A DNA stretch of 14,518 bases from an uncultured Asticcacaulis sp. (GCA_946482045.1 CAMLPZ010000082.1:1-14518), one strand, 5' to 3'. Counted from the first letter of the stretch, positions 7,926-14,518 are shown. The notes: a model not told the origin generated them from the sequence alone. Program-made: numbers and translations.

Positions 7926-7954
7926 TTGTCATAAATTTTACTAATAAATCTAAT
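7926..7954 (+). promoter_or_regulatory. Sigma-70-like promoter for the DUF3237/hydrolase pair
   Basis: TTGTCA (7926-7931), a 17-bp spacer and TCTAAT (7949-7954): each hexamer matches the consensus at five of six positions with ideal spacing. It would start transcription near 7961, leaving a 5' leader of roughly 110 nt before the first start codon. Confidence 0.5.
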
Positions 7955-8072
7955 CTTATGAATTTTTTCGATATGGCGAAAAACCTTCACGTGGTCGCGT
8001 TTCCTCCTTGATTCTCTTGCGATATTGTCAGAGGAATATTTTTACGAAAGAAATTATTATAAGGTAGAATGA

Positions 8073-8609
8073 ATGCGTCTGCTTCGCCGTGTCCTAGGCG
8101 TACTTTTGGCTGCGGTCACGCTTTGCTCGGCTCCGGCTGTGTTAGCTGAGGACCGTGATCCACTGATGCCGCGCCTCGAGTTCGTTTTTGAAGAAGTCGT
8201 AACTCTGGGAGGTGGTCTCAATCCCGGCACTACGCCGATAGGCGAGCGGTATATTATTCCGATCACCGGTGGAAGCTTTGAGGGTCCGGGAGATGGCTCG
8301 GGTTTCAAGGGCGTCATCATGCCGGGTGGATGGGACTGGCAACTGAAGCGTTCTGACGGATGCGTCTGGGCCTACGCCGACTACATGCTGAGGACAGATG
8401 ACGGCGTCATCATCAATGTTCGCAATCAGGGGCCCATGTGCCCGCAAAAAGAGGGTGCGGCGCCGGTTCCGATCCTGCTCACACCCATTTTCGAAGCACC
8501 TCTTGGCCGCTACCAGTGGCTGAACCAGGCGGCTTTCGTAAACCGCCTGGATATTGTCACGCATGAAGGCAGGCCGGCGGTGCGCATCCGTTTTTATCGT
8601 GTCCGGTAA
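8073..8609 (+). CDS. Exported DUF3237 (UPF0311) family protein, Sec signal
   Basis: 178 residues. A Sec signal peptide (MRLLRR, hydrophobic core, PAVLA|E near residue 25) precedes a single DUF3237 domain, marked by IIPITGGSFEG (61-71), PGGWDWQ (84-90), RTDDG (107-111), VRNQG (116-120) and YQWLNQAAFV (147-156). The family is of unknown biochemical function and adopts a small beta-rich fold; many relatives are cytoplasmic, so export is notable. Aligned by eye with the other DUF3237 protein here, this one is about 11 residues shorter between the NxG motif and FEAP: it lacks the usual PPEVMARLMKGEVVDP-type segment and carries two extra Cys (97 and 123). The ATG follows AAGG by 8 nt. The second alpha/beta hydrolase starts 90 bp downstream with no terminator between, so the two are probably co-transcribed. 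Confidence 0.85.
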   Translation: MRLLRRVLGVLLAAVTLCSAPAVLAEDRDPLMPRLEFVFEEVVTLGGGLNPGTTPIGERYIIPITGGSFEGPGDGSGFKGVIMPGGWDWQLKRSDGCVWAYADYMLRTDDGVIINVRNQGPMCPQKEGAAPVPILLTPIFEAPLGRYQWLNQAAFVNRLDIVTHEGRPAVRIRFYRVR

Positions 8610-8699
8610 TGGATTTGATACTTGGCGTGCCGCCGGACGGGATCGGACTGGCCATCCCTTCTTAACACATGCCGGACCTAAAATATCAGGAGGAATGAT

Positions 8700-9584
8700 A
8701 TGAAGCATACAGTCGGACTTATAGCCGGGCTCGCATTCGCAGCCATTGCCCCGTACGCGGCCGCGGAAACGGGTTCTGGCCCTTATCCCGCGGTGTTCGA
8801 AGAAGATCCGACCTTGCCGGCGCACGTCGTTTATCGGCCGGAGAAGCTAGCGGATCTGAAATCCGAAAAACTCGGAGTGTACGTTTTCGGCAACGGCGCA
8901 TGCAGTGCGGACGGCACAAGTTCAAAGAACCACCTGCTTGAAATCGCGTCGCAGGGCTATTTGGCTGTGGCGCCGGGCACGATCCCGGCGCCGCAGCCGC
9001 AGACTACCGCACCGGCTGGCCCGCCGGCCGGCGGTCTTCGGGCATCGACAACGGCGGAATCGCTAACCGAGGCCATCGACTGGGCGATCCGTGAAAATGC
9101 CCGTCAGGGCAGCCCCTATTACCAGCGCCTCGATCCGACCAAGATCGCGGTGTCGGGTTTCAGCTGTGGCGGCCTGCAGGCAATTTCCATTGCCAAGGAC
9201 CCGCGCATTAAAACGGTTGTGATCATGAACAGCGGCGTCTTCAATGAAGGCAATCCGATCGCGGGCATTAAGGTCGACAAGGCGATGCTGGGCGACCTGC
9301 ACGGCTCGGTACTTTATGTCCTGGGCGGGCCGACCGACATCGCCCATGCCAACGGCACGGACGACTATAAACGCATCAATCACATCCCGGCCGCCCATAT
9401 CGACATCCCGGTCGGTCACGGCGGAACCTATATGGACCCGCACGGCGGCATCGGCGCAGAGGTGGTTAGCGCCTGGCTGAATTGGCGGCTTAAGGGTGAC
9501 GCGACGGCGGCGAAGAAGTTTCAGGGTGAGGGCTGTGCCTACTGCGTCGATAAGCGCATTACCTACGAATACAAGAACTTCTAA
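8700..9584 (+). CDS. Exported alpha/beta hydrolase, function unknown
   Basis: 294 residues: a signal peptide (core LIAGLAFAAIAPYAAA, cleavage near residue 22), then an alpha/beta-hydrolase domain. The nucleophile is Ser155 in GFSCGG, the probable acid Asp213 in VLGGPTD, and His240 in PVGHGGTY. VFGNGACS (62-69) likely forms the oxyanion-hole loop. Cysteines 68, 156, 279 and 282 suggest disulfides in the periplasm; the last pair is a CxxC in the C-terminal tail. A Pro/Ala-rich loop lies at 96-112. The fold resembles dienelactone hydrolase and polyester/feruloyl-type esterases without a specific match I can name. The ATG at 8700 has GGAGG about 6 nt upstream. It probably cleaves an ester in concert with the upstream DUF3237 protein; inferred from adjacency only. 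Confidence 0.85.
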   Translation: MKHTVGLIAGLAFAAIAPYAAAETGSGPYPAVFEEDPTLPAHVVYRPEKLADLKSEKLGVYVFGNGACSADGTSSKNHLLEIASQGYLAVAPGTIPAPQPQTTAPAGPPAGGLRASTTAESLTEAIDWAIRENARQGSPYYQRLDPTKIAVSGFSCGGLQAISIAKDPRIKTVVIMNSGVFNEGNPIAGIKVDKAMLGDLHGSVLYVLGGPTDIAHANGTDDYKRINHIPAAHIDIPVGHGGTYMDPHGGIGAEVVSAWLNWRLKGDATAAKKFQGEGCAYCVDKRITYEYKNF

Positions 9585-9595
9585 CAGCCTTTAGG

Positions 9596-9630
9596 CCAGG
9601 CGGGTGTTTGAAACGGAGACACCCGCCTGG
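9596..9630. terminator. Long hairpin between convergent genes
   Basis: CCAGGCGGGTGT (9596-9607), an 11-nt loop and ACACCCGCCTGG (9619-9630): a perfect 12-bp stem 11 bp after the hydrolase stop and before vanB, which is transcribed toward it. Neither strand has a T-tract after it, so it is not a textbook intrinsic terminator. It may still act as a bidirectional 3' end or RNA stabiliser. Confidence 0.5.
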
Positions 9631-9707
9631 TTGCAGCGTGATGGCTTTCGCCGCACTGAGCACCATTGCCTTGGCAGGCAGATGCCGCCCTCTCGTGCCC
9701 TGGCCGA

Positions 9708-10646
9708 CTAAAGATCGAGAACAAGTTCGGGCGATTTGGAGCGAGAGCAGCAGGGCGTGAACTGATCGTTGGCTTCGCGTTCTTCGTCGGTAAGATACTG
9801 ATCGCGATGGTCAGGGACGCCGGAAATGACTTTGGTGAGGCACGTCCCGCAGATGCCTTGTTCACATGAAAACGGGATATCGAAACCGTGTGTCTGCAGC
9901 GCGCGGATGACCGTCTGGTCCTCGGCCACCGGTATGGTCACGCCGGTGCGCGCAAGGCGAACCGTGAAGGCTCGCTCAGTTGCGTCTGTGGTTGAGGCGG
10001 GCGCGCTGAATGCTTCCGTATGAAACTGACTGTCGGGCCACCCTTGCAGTCGGGCAAGCTCCCGGACAGTCTCGATATAGCCTGTCGGCCCACAGACATA
10101 GAGGTGGGTGTCGTGCGACGGTCTGGACAGCGCCTCAATGAGAACGGCTTGCGCGGCGGTGCGTCCGTCAGCAAGCAGGCTGACATGTTTGCCGAAATCC
10201 TTATGGAAGGCAGCATCGTGCCTATTGCGCACACTGTAATAGACCGCAAAATCAGCCCCGGACGCCGAGAGCTGCCGTGCCATGGACAATATCGGCGTGA
10301 CGCCTATTCCGCCGGCAAACAGCATATGCCGCCTTGCCGTTTTGACGACCGGGAAAAGGTTGCGCGGCAAACTGACGTGCAACCGGTCCATCTTGGCAAG
10401 GGTTTCGTGAATCCATCTCGAGCCGCCGCGAGAGCTCTTTTCGTTCAGTACGCCCAGCTGATAGCTGCCGATCTCACTCGAAGCATTGAGCAGGGAGTAC
10501 TGTCTCACCAGACCATTGGGCAGATGAAGGTCTATGTGTGCCCCCGCTTCAAACGCAGGTAACCTGGCACCGTCCGGTGCAACTAATGTAATGCGGCGAA
10601 TATCGGGCGTTTCTTGAATAATGTCGCTGACGACGACCTCGATCAT
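9708..10646 (-). CDS. vanB: Vanillate O-demethylase reductase subunit
   Basis: 312 residues, the usual size for the PDR/VanB family of phthalate-dioxygenase-type reductases. An FMN-binding flavodoxin-reductase domain has RQYSLLN (48-54). The NAD(P)H domain has GGIGVTPILS (112-121) and the YVCGPTGY segment (183-190). The C-terminal plant-type [2Fe-2S] ferredoxin domain has CEQGICGTC (Cys261, 266, 269) and a fourth ligand in TPCCSRSKSPELVLDL (Cys299). It passes electrons from NAD(P)H through FMN and the iron-sulfur centre to the Rieske oxygenase VanA, in the cytoplasm. The ATG overlaps the vanA stop (ATGA, 10643-10646), with GAGGA upstream, so translation is coupled. Related reductases serve other demethylases, but the pairing with VanA and VanR makes this call strong. 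Confidence 0.92.
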   Translation of the reverse strand: MIEVVVSDIIQETPDIRRITLVAPDGARLPAFEAGAHIDLHLPNGLVRQYSLLNASSEIGSYQLGVLNEKSSRGGSRWIHETLAKMDRLHVSLPRNLFPVVKTARRHMLFAGGIGVTPILSMARQLSASGADFAVYYSVRNRHDAAFHKDFGKHVSLLADGRTAAQAVLIEALSRPSHDTHLYVCGPTGYIETVRELARLQGWPDSQFHTEAFSAPASTTDATERAFTVRLARTGVTIPVAEDQTVIRALQTHGFDIPFSCEQGICGTCLTKVISGVPDHRDQYLTDEEREANDQFTPCCSRSKSPELVLDL

Positions 10647-11701
10647 GCCGCGTCCTCAGCTGCAAGCCCTTGCTCGAGGCGGCAAAGCCTGTCGATGATA
10701 CGGCGGGCGTGAACCCCGCCGGCGTCGATATTGAGTTTCAGTAGTTTTCGGTCGGGGTTGGCGATCAGGTTTTCCTGCTGCCGCTGCAGCATTTCCATGT
10801 CCTCAGAGAAAATCTTGCCCTGGCCTTCGCAGATACGGGCGGTAAGGGCAGCGTCGTCCGGCTTGAACCGCCGCGCCATGCCCCAGAAATACCAATGCGA
10901 TGTCTCGCTTTCCGGCGTGATGAAGTCGACGACAATGCTGGCGGCCTTCAGATGATCTGGAGCGTGATAGCCGCCATGGCCGGCATGCGCGACTCCGACC
11001 TCGATCATCACGTGGCTGGGTGGAGTAAATCGGCAGATTTGCCAACGGTCGACCGGCACATCGTCCGCCAGTCCGTTTTCGCGCAACGCCATGCGCCAGA
11101 AAGGCGGCGCCAGGATATTGTCCATGAAGCGCTCAGTGATCGACTCGTTCTCTTCGACACGCGTAACGACCGGTGCTTCGTCGATTTCCTTCTGGCCGAT
11201 GCTGTCCGCGTGGATGTAGGTTTCGTGCGTCAGGTCCATGAGGTTGTCGATCATCAGGCGGAAATCGCAGGCGACGTGATAAAGACCGCCACCATAGGCC
11301 CAGGCCGGGTTATCGCCCCAGACCAACTCGGGAAGCAACGCCACTTCGGCCTTCACGGGATCGCCCGGCCATACCCAGATAAATCCGTACCGTTCGGCCG
11401 TTGGATAGGCTTTGATGGGGGGGAAGCCGCGCACGCGCTGGCCCGGCATGGAAACCGCTCGACCGTCGCATCCCATGGCCAGGCCATGATAGCCGCAAAC
11501 AAGATGCCCATCGGACACCTTACCGAGTGACAATGGGGCGCCGCGATGCGGGCAAAAATCTTCAAGACCCGCAACCTTGCCTTCGCCGTCACGATAAAAG
11601 ACCATGCGCTCGCCGCAAATTTTGCGCGCGAGCGGAGCCTCGGTGACTTCGTCGCTGCGGGCCGCGACGTACCATGTGTTGATCTGCCAAGGCACGGACA
11701 T
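10643..11701 (-). CDS. vanA: Vanillate O-demethylase oxygenase subunit (Rieske)
   Basis: 352 residues, typical of VanA. The N-terminal Rieske [2Fe-2S] centre is CPHR (Cys50, His52) and CGYHGL (Cys69, His72). The C-terminal domain holds the mononuclear-iron motif NLMDLTHETYIHADSIGQ (153-170), with His159 and His164 as expected ligands. The family converts vanillate to protocatechuate, releasing formaldehyde, using O2 and electrons from VanB. Close relatives act on other methoxy- or halo-benzoates (dicamba-type), so the exact substrate is not proven, but the VanR operator in front supports vanillate. The start has GGGAG 7 nt upstream. It is the first gene of a vanA-vanB operon divergent from vanR. 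Neither protocatechuate-degradation nor formaldehyde-oxidation genes are in the window. Confidence 0.93.
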   Translation of the reverse strand: MSVPWQINTWYVAARSDEVTEAPLARKICGERMVFYRDGEGKVAGLEDFCPHRGAPLSLGKVSDGHLVCGYHGLAMGCDGRAVSMPGQRVRGFPPIKAYPTAERYGFIWVWPGDPVKAEVALLPELVWGDNPAWAYGGGLYHVACDFRLMIDNLMDLTHETYIHADSIGQKEIDEAPVVTRVEENESITERFMDNILAPPFWRMALRENGLADDVPVDRWQICRFTPPSHVMIEVGVAHAGHGGYHAPDHLKAASIVVDFITPESETSHWYFWGMARRFKPDDAALTARICEGQGKIFSEDMEMLQRQQENLIANPDRKLLKLNIDAGGVHARRIIDRLCRLEQGLAAEDAA

Positions 11702-11718
11702 TTGTTTTCTCCCAGACT

Positions 11719-11736
11719 ATTATTGGATCCAATAAT
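11719..11736. promoter_or_regulatory. VanR operator at the vanA promoter
   Basis: ATTATTGGATCCAATAAT is a perfect 18-bp palindrome, 18 bp upstream of the vanA start. Its core ATTGGATCCAAT is, from memory, the operator bound by Caulobacter crescentus VanR. It overlaps the vanA -10 and probable transcription start, which suits repression by blocking polymerase until vanillate is present. Confidence 0.85.
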
Positions 11737-11763
11737 TATGCAAAATATCTATTCGTCAATCAA
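11735..11763 (-). promoter_or_regulatory. vanAB promoter
   Basis: On the minus strand TTGATT (11758-11763), a 17-bp spacer and CATAAT (11735-11740): four and five matches to the -35 and -10 consensus. The -10 runs into the VanR operator. Confidence 0.55.
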
Positions 11764-11783
11764 ATTCGGCGAGTATGACAGTG

Positions 11784-11797
11784 AATTGGAGCCAATT
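11784..11797. promoter_or_regulatory. Second VanR operator, before vanR
   Basis: AATTGG-AG-CCAATT has perfect 6-bp arms. Its TTGG/CCAA core and spacing equal those of the vanA operator; only the centre and outer bases differ. It lies 52 bp upstream of the vanR start and about 56 bp (centre to centre about 63 bp) from the first operator. It probably gives autoregulation and cooperative repression across the divergent region. Confidence 0.65.
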
Positions 11798-11848
11798 GTA
11801 GTTTAGGATCATCCTGGGGCACATCATGGACGGATCGGGGAAAGGCCT

Positions 11849-12529
11849 ATGAGCAAGCCGGGGGTTCAGGTTCTGGTCGCGCTGAGACAAAAGATTGCGT
11901 CTGGCGAACTGCCGGGCGGGACGAGACTGGCCGAAATCCCTACGGCGGAAGCGCTTGGCGTGTCGCGTATGCCCGTCCGGATGGCGTTGCGAATCCTTGA
12001 GCAGGAGGGATTGCTGGTAAAAACCGGCGCCCGTGGTTACACGGTTCGCGCCGTGACACTTGGCGACATTATCGGCGCCGTAGAGGTTCGGGGGGTGCTG
12101 GAGGGGCTGGCGGCAATGCGCGCGGCGGAACGTGGATTGGATCCGGTGGCCGATGCGGCTTTTCGGGACTGCCTGGCCGCCGGTGATGCGCTGTTCGAAA
12201 AGGGTTATCTCCTGGACACGGACCTTGCTGCCTATCAGGACATGAATATACGGTTTCATGGCGTGCTGCTGTCGGTAGGTGGCAGTACGGCGATACGGGA
12301 AGCCCTGGCGCGCAATGACCATCTGCCTTTTGCCTCGGTCAAGGCTCTGGCCGCCGATAAGACCCGCCTTGAACGGGAATTCCGTCGTCTGAATTATGCG
12401 CACATGCAGCACCATGCCGTCTACCACGCCATAGCCAAGGGGCAGGGAGCCAGGGCTGAGGCGATGATGCGCGAGCACGCCAACGCGACGCTGGCCTACA
12501 CCGATCTTCTGGAGGGTTTTGGCAGCTAA
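11849..12529 (+). CDS. vanR: GntR/FCD-family repressor of vanAB
   Basis: 226 residues. A winged helix-turn-helix lies at about 5-68 (LRQKIASGELPGGTRL, then LGVSRMPVRMALRILEQEGLL), followed by an all-helical FCD effector domain. Likely metal/effector ligands in it are Asn133 and His137 in NIRFH, His188 in QHHAVYHAI and His210 in MREH; Asn takes the place of the Asp found in many relatives. The known Caulobacter VanR represses vanAB and releases DNA when vanillate binds. Here the gene is divergent from vanAB, with two matching operators in the 147-bp gap. The ATG follows GGGGAAAGG. It converges with the second DUF3237 gene, 21 bp away. Naming rests on domain, position and operator, so it is strong but not proven. 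Confidence 0.88.
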   Translation: MSKPGVQVLVALRQKIASGELPGGTRLAEIPTAEALGVSRMPVRMALRILEQEGLLVKTGARGYTVRAVTLGDIIGAVEVRGVLEGLAAMRAAERGLDPVADAAFRDCLAAGDALFEKGYLLDTDLAAYQDMNIRFHGVLLSVGGSTAIREALARNDHLPFASVKALAADKTRLEREFRRLNYAHMQHHAVYHAIAKGQGARAEAMMREHANATLAYTDLLEGFGS

Positions 12530-12550
12530 AATTTGTCGCCGTTGACCGGA

Positions 12551-13093
12551 TTAGGTGACTTCGAAGAATTGTAAGGTTACGTGTTCCGGAAAGCGCGCGC
12601 CAGAACACAAAAACACCGATCGCTCGAGCCACGTATAAGGACCATTCGGTGCTTCGAAGCGCGGTACCGCGCGGAAATAGATCAATGCCGGGTCGACGAC
12701 TTCCCCTTTCATCAGCCGGGCCATGACTTCAGGTGGGGCGTGCCGCAGTCCTGTATTTTCGACGTAAATCTTATGGCCGTCGTTCGTTTCGATAATGTAG
12801 CGCGCCTGGATCTCTGTGACCGCGTCGGGCCGGATGTGCTGGAAGTCCGCGCCGTGCGGCAGAACCTTGCCCTTCAGCCGCTCACCCATAACCTCGCCGC
12901 CGGCGATTGGAATCATCCGTCGGCGGCCCTGAGGACCGTCACCTATGTCCAGTGGTGGCAGCAATTGAGCCGTGATCGTACATAGGGGTAGCAGCCGCGG
13001 CTGGGTGGGTTTCATGTCGGCCGCCGCCGTGGCGGCAGGTAATCCGAGAGCTAGTCCCGCAGTGAGGGAAATGTGGAACTGCCTGCGGTCCAT
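12551..13093 (-). CDS. Exported DUF3237 (UPF0311) family protein, Tat-like signal
   Basis: 180 residues. The N-terminus MDRRQFHISL plus a weakly hydrophobic stretch ending ATAAA resembles a twin-arginine signal (RRxF), unlike the Sec signal of the other DUF3237 protein. The domain motifs are MIPIAGGEVMG (60-70), PHGADFQ (79-85), ETNDG (102-106), VENTGLRHAPPEVMARLMKG (111-130) and YTWLERSVF (153-161). It keeps the central segment missing from the other copy. Biochemical role unknown. Tat export would imply folding in the cytoplasm, possibly around a ligand or cofactor. The ATG start has only a weak ribosome binding site. It converges on vanR and so is not in its transcript. Confidence 0.85.
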   Translation of the reverse strand: MDRRQFHISLTAGLALGLPAATAAADMKPTQPRLLPLCTITAQLLPPLDIGDGPQGRRRMIPIAGGEVMGERLKGKVLPHGADFQHIRPDAVTEIQARYIIETNDGHKIYVENTGLRHAPPEVMARLMKGEVVDPALIYFRAVPRFEAPNGPYTWLERSVFLCSGARFPEHVTLQFFEVT

Positions 13094-13125
13094 TTTAGCT
13101 TTCCCGAAAATGAATATAAACTATA

Positions 13126-13152
13126 ATTATATCCGTTTTTTAGTTCGGTCAA
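13126..13152 (-). promoter_or_regulatory. Candidate promoter of the second DUF3237 gene
   Basis: On the minus strand TTGACC (13147-13152), a 15-bp spacer and a perfect TATAAT (13126-13131), about 33 bp upstream of the ATG. The spacer is shorter than ideal. The -10 sits in the local palindrome TATAATTATA. Confidence 0.45.
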
Positions 13153-13360
13153 TGCCTAGGGCAATATGCCAAATAGTGCGCAGTGGTTGCCGAAGCCGGC
13201 GTCCTGGCGTGTCTTGACAGCGGCGGGCAGGAATTGAACTTTCTCCGGATCTTTGCCCGTCAAGCGTCTCTATGGTCTCGGACTTATTGTGGTCCGGTGC
13301 CGTTTCCACGCATTCCGGCAAGTGTCCGCTGCGTTGCCACATATACGATGCTGCCCAAAA

Positions 13361-14518
13361 CTAGCCGTATATGATGCTCAGAACGGTAGCGGAAGTCGCC
13401 ACCACGATGAGCGACAAGAGCGCGCCGGCACGCGAGTAATCGCTGAATTTGTAACCCCCAGGTCCCATGACAAGGAGGTTATTCTGGTGACCGATCGGCG
13501 TCAGAAAGTCCGATGATGTGCCGATGAGGACGGCCAGCAGCACGGCATCCGGACTGACATTCAAGAGGCCCGCCAGTTGAATCGCCAGAGGCCCCATGAT
13601 CAGAGCGGTCGCAACATTGTTGAGCATAATGGTCAGTACCAGAGTCATGGCGCACACGGCTGCCAGGCACACGATCAGTGGTGTCCCCGCCAGCACATTT
13701 CCGGCGGCCTGAGCCACAATGCCTGCCGCGCCGCTTGTCTCGAAGCTCTGGCCGACCGGGATCATGGCGGCCAGCAGGACGATGATGCTCCAGTCGATCG
13801 ACCGATAAGTTTCGCGGCCGGGGATCAGCCTGAGCGCGGCCATCGCAACGCCCGCGGCCAGAAAGGCCAGCGCCGGCTGCGCATCGAAGAACACCGCCGC
13901 GCCTATGGCGATCAGGAATATGCCGACCGTCATGGCGGCCTTGCGGCCGTCCATGGGCGCCGGATCGCTGCGGTCGACCTCCAGCAGGCGTTCGCGGGCA
14001 GCGAAGGTCGAGATCGCCTCCGGGCTACCTGACAGGAACAGTTGGTCGCCCGTCTGGAAGATCAGGCTTTCCATGGGAACCAGGTCCCCGCCCTTGCGCG
14101 GACCGACGCCCGTCAGGCTGACATCGCCGCTGCTGCGCAGGCTGATGGCCTCATATCGTTGCCCCACCAGCAGCGAATTGTTGCCGATGACCATGTGGGC
14201 CGTAATGTCGCTCGGCTCCGGCGCCGGAGAAGCGACCGGAAAGGCCACGGCGGCGGCAACGTCTTCGGGCCGTGCGCGGGTCAGCAGAACCAGGCGGTCG
14301 CGGCGCTTAAGCCGGTCATCCTGAGGCCACGGCAGATGACGGCCACGGCGAACGAATCCCAGGAGCCGCGTCGACGTCTCTCGCAATTGCCGCGCCACCT
14401 CCGACCGCGCCAGGGTGACCGCCTCGATCAACTGCAATTCGAAGACGCGCCAGGGCATTTGCCCGTCCTCGCCACTTGTCCTCTTGGGCAGAAGCCGCCA
14501 GCCCACCAAGGCAAGATA
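13361..14518 (-). CDS. SLC13-type permease with RCK_C domains, N-terminus outside window
   Basis: The frame is open to the right edge (Tyr-Leu-Ala before the apparent TTG at 14509), so the start and the first membrane helices lie beyond the window. About 386 residues are present. Two cytosolic RCK_C/TrkA-C-like domains come first (about 14-85 and 105-180, including NNSLLVGQRYEAISLRSSG and FQTGDQLFLSGSPEAI). Then come membrane helices with the family signature TSSDFLTPIGHQNNLLVMGP and the closing GGYKFSDYSRAGALLSL. This is the divalent-anion:Na+ symporter group of the ArsB/NhaD superfamily; annotated relatives carry sulfate or dicarboxylates, but substrate cannot be told here. Separated from the DUF3237 gene by 267 bp in which I see no gene. 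Confidence 0.88.
   Translation of the reverse strand, partial: YLALVGWRLLPKRTSGEDGQMPWRVFELQLIEAVTLARSEVARQLRETSTRLLGFVRRGRHLPWPQDDRLKRRDRLVLLTRARPEDVAAAVAFPVASPAPEPSDITAHMVIGNNSLLVGQRYEAISLRSSGDVSLTGVGPRKGGDLVPMESLIFQTGDQLFLSGSPEAISTFAARERLLEVDRSDPAPMDGRKAAMTVGIFLIAIGAAVFFDAQPALAFLAAGVAMAALRLIPGRETYRSIDWSIIVLLAAMIPVGQSFETSGAAGIVAQAAGNVLAGTPLIVCLAAVCAMTLVLTIMLNNVATALIMGPLAIQLAGLLNVSPDAVLLAVLIGTSSDFLTPIGHQNNLLVMGPGGYKFSDYSRAGALLSLIVVATSATVLSIIYG

Larger units (their letters stand above)
7574..8072. other. AT-rich divergent intergenic region
   Basis: About 500 bp without a protein gene. The left half carries the leftward structured leader and terminator. The right half (from about 7860) is strikingly AT-rich compared with the GC-rich genes and holds the promoter of the DUF3237 gene. 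A GATATTGTCA segment at 8021-8030 is identical to ten bases of the reverse complement of the palindrome region upstream of the CocE-type gene. Confidence 0.6.

Noticed and set aside
11756..12478. 240-codon open frame opposite vanR
   Set aside because: Antisense to a clear GntR/FCD gene; its start falls inside that gene and its composition is that of a shadow frame.
13094..13360. Possible gene in the gap before the SLC13 permease
   Set aside because: Only short frames of biased composition; no start with ribosome binding site, no terminator and no RNA fold that I can support.
1..14518. CRISPR array, tRNA/rRNA, insertion sequence or phage genes
   Set aside because: No regularly spaced repeats, no tRNA-like cloverleaf, and no transposase, integrase or phage motif was seen on either strand.

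Overview
The window looks like chromosomal DNA of a Gram-negative alphaproteobacterium, probably Caulobacterales (Caulobacter/Asticcacaulis-like). Coding DNA is GC-rich with short AT-rich intergenic regions. A TonB-dependent receptor sits among several exported enzymes, and a vanAB/vanR locus has the divergent layout and the operator core (ATTGGATCCAAT) known from Caulobacter. The genus assignment is inference.

Layout, left to right: (1) the 3' part of an exported OmpA-family protein gene, convergent with (2) a Bcr/CflA-type MFS transporter; (3) a divergent, operator-bearing intergenic region, then an exported CocE/NonD-type serine hydrolase; (4) a TonB-dependent receptor ending in a strong intrinsic terminator; (5) a leftward exported alpha/beta hydrolase, preceded by a structured, AT-rich 500-bp intergenic region with a minus-strand intrinsic terminator inside its leader; (6) rightward, an exported DUF3237 protein and a second exported alpha/beta hydrolase; (7) leftward vanA-vanB (Rieske O-demethylase and its reductase, overlapping by 4 nt), divergent from (8) a GntR/FCD regulator of VanR type; (9) a second DUF3237 protein with a Tat-like signal; (10) an SLC13-type permease running off the right edge.

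Working model (inference): this is a plant-derived aromatic ester scavenging locus. The TonB receptor brings a substrate across the outer membrane, exported hydrolases and two DUF3237 proteins act on it in the periplasm, and VanAB demethylates the released methoxylated aromatic acid in the cytoplasm under VanR control. Operator-like palindromes lie at vanA and vanR, and a variant of the vanA operator lies between the MFS and CocE-type genes, which hints at a wider regulon. No protocatechuate-cleavage or formaldehyde-oxidation genes are present here. The most novel-looking items are the paired DUF3237 proteins with different export signals, the structured leader/terminator upstream of the first alpha/beta hydrolase, and the variant operator upstream of the CocE-type gene.
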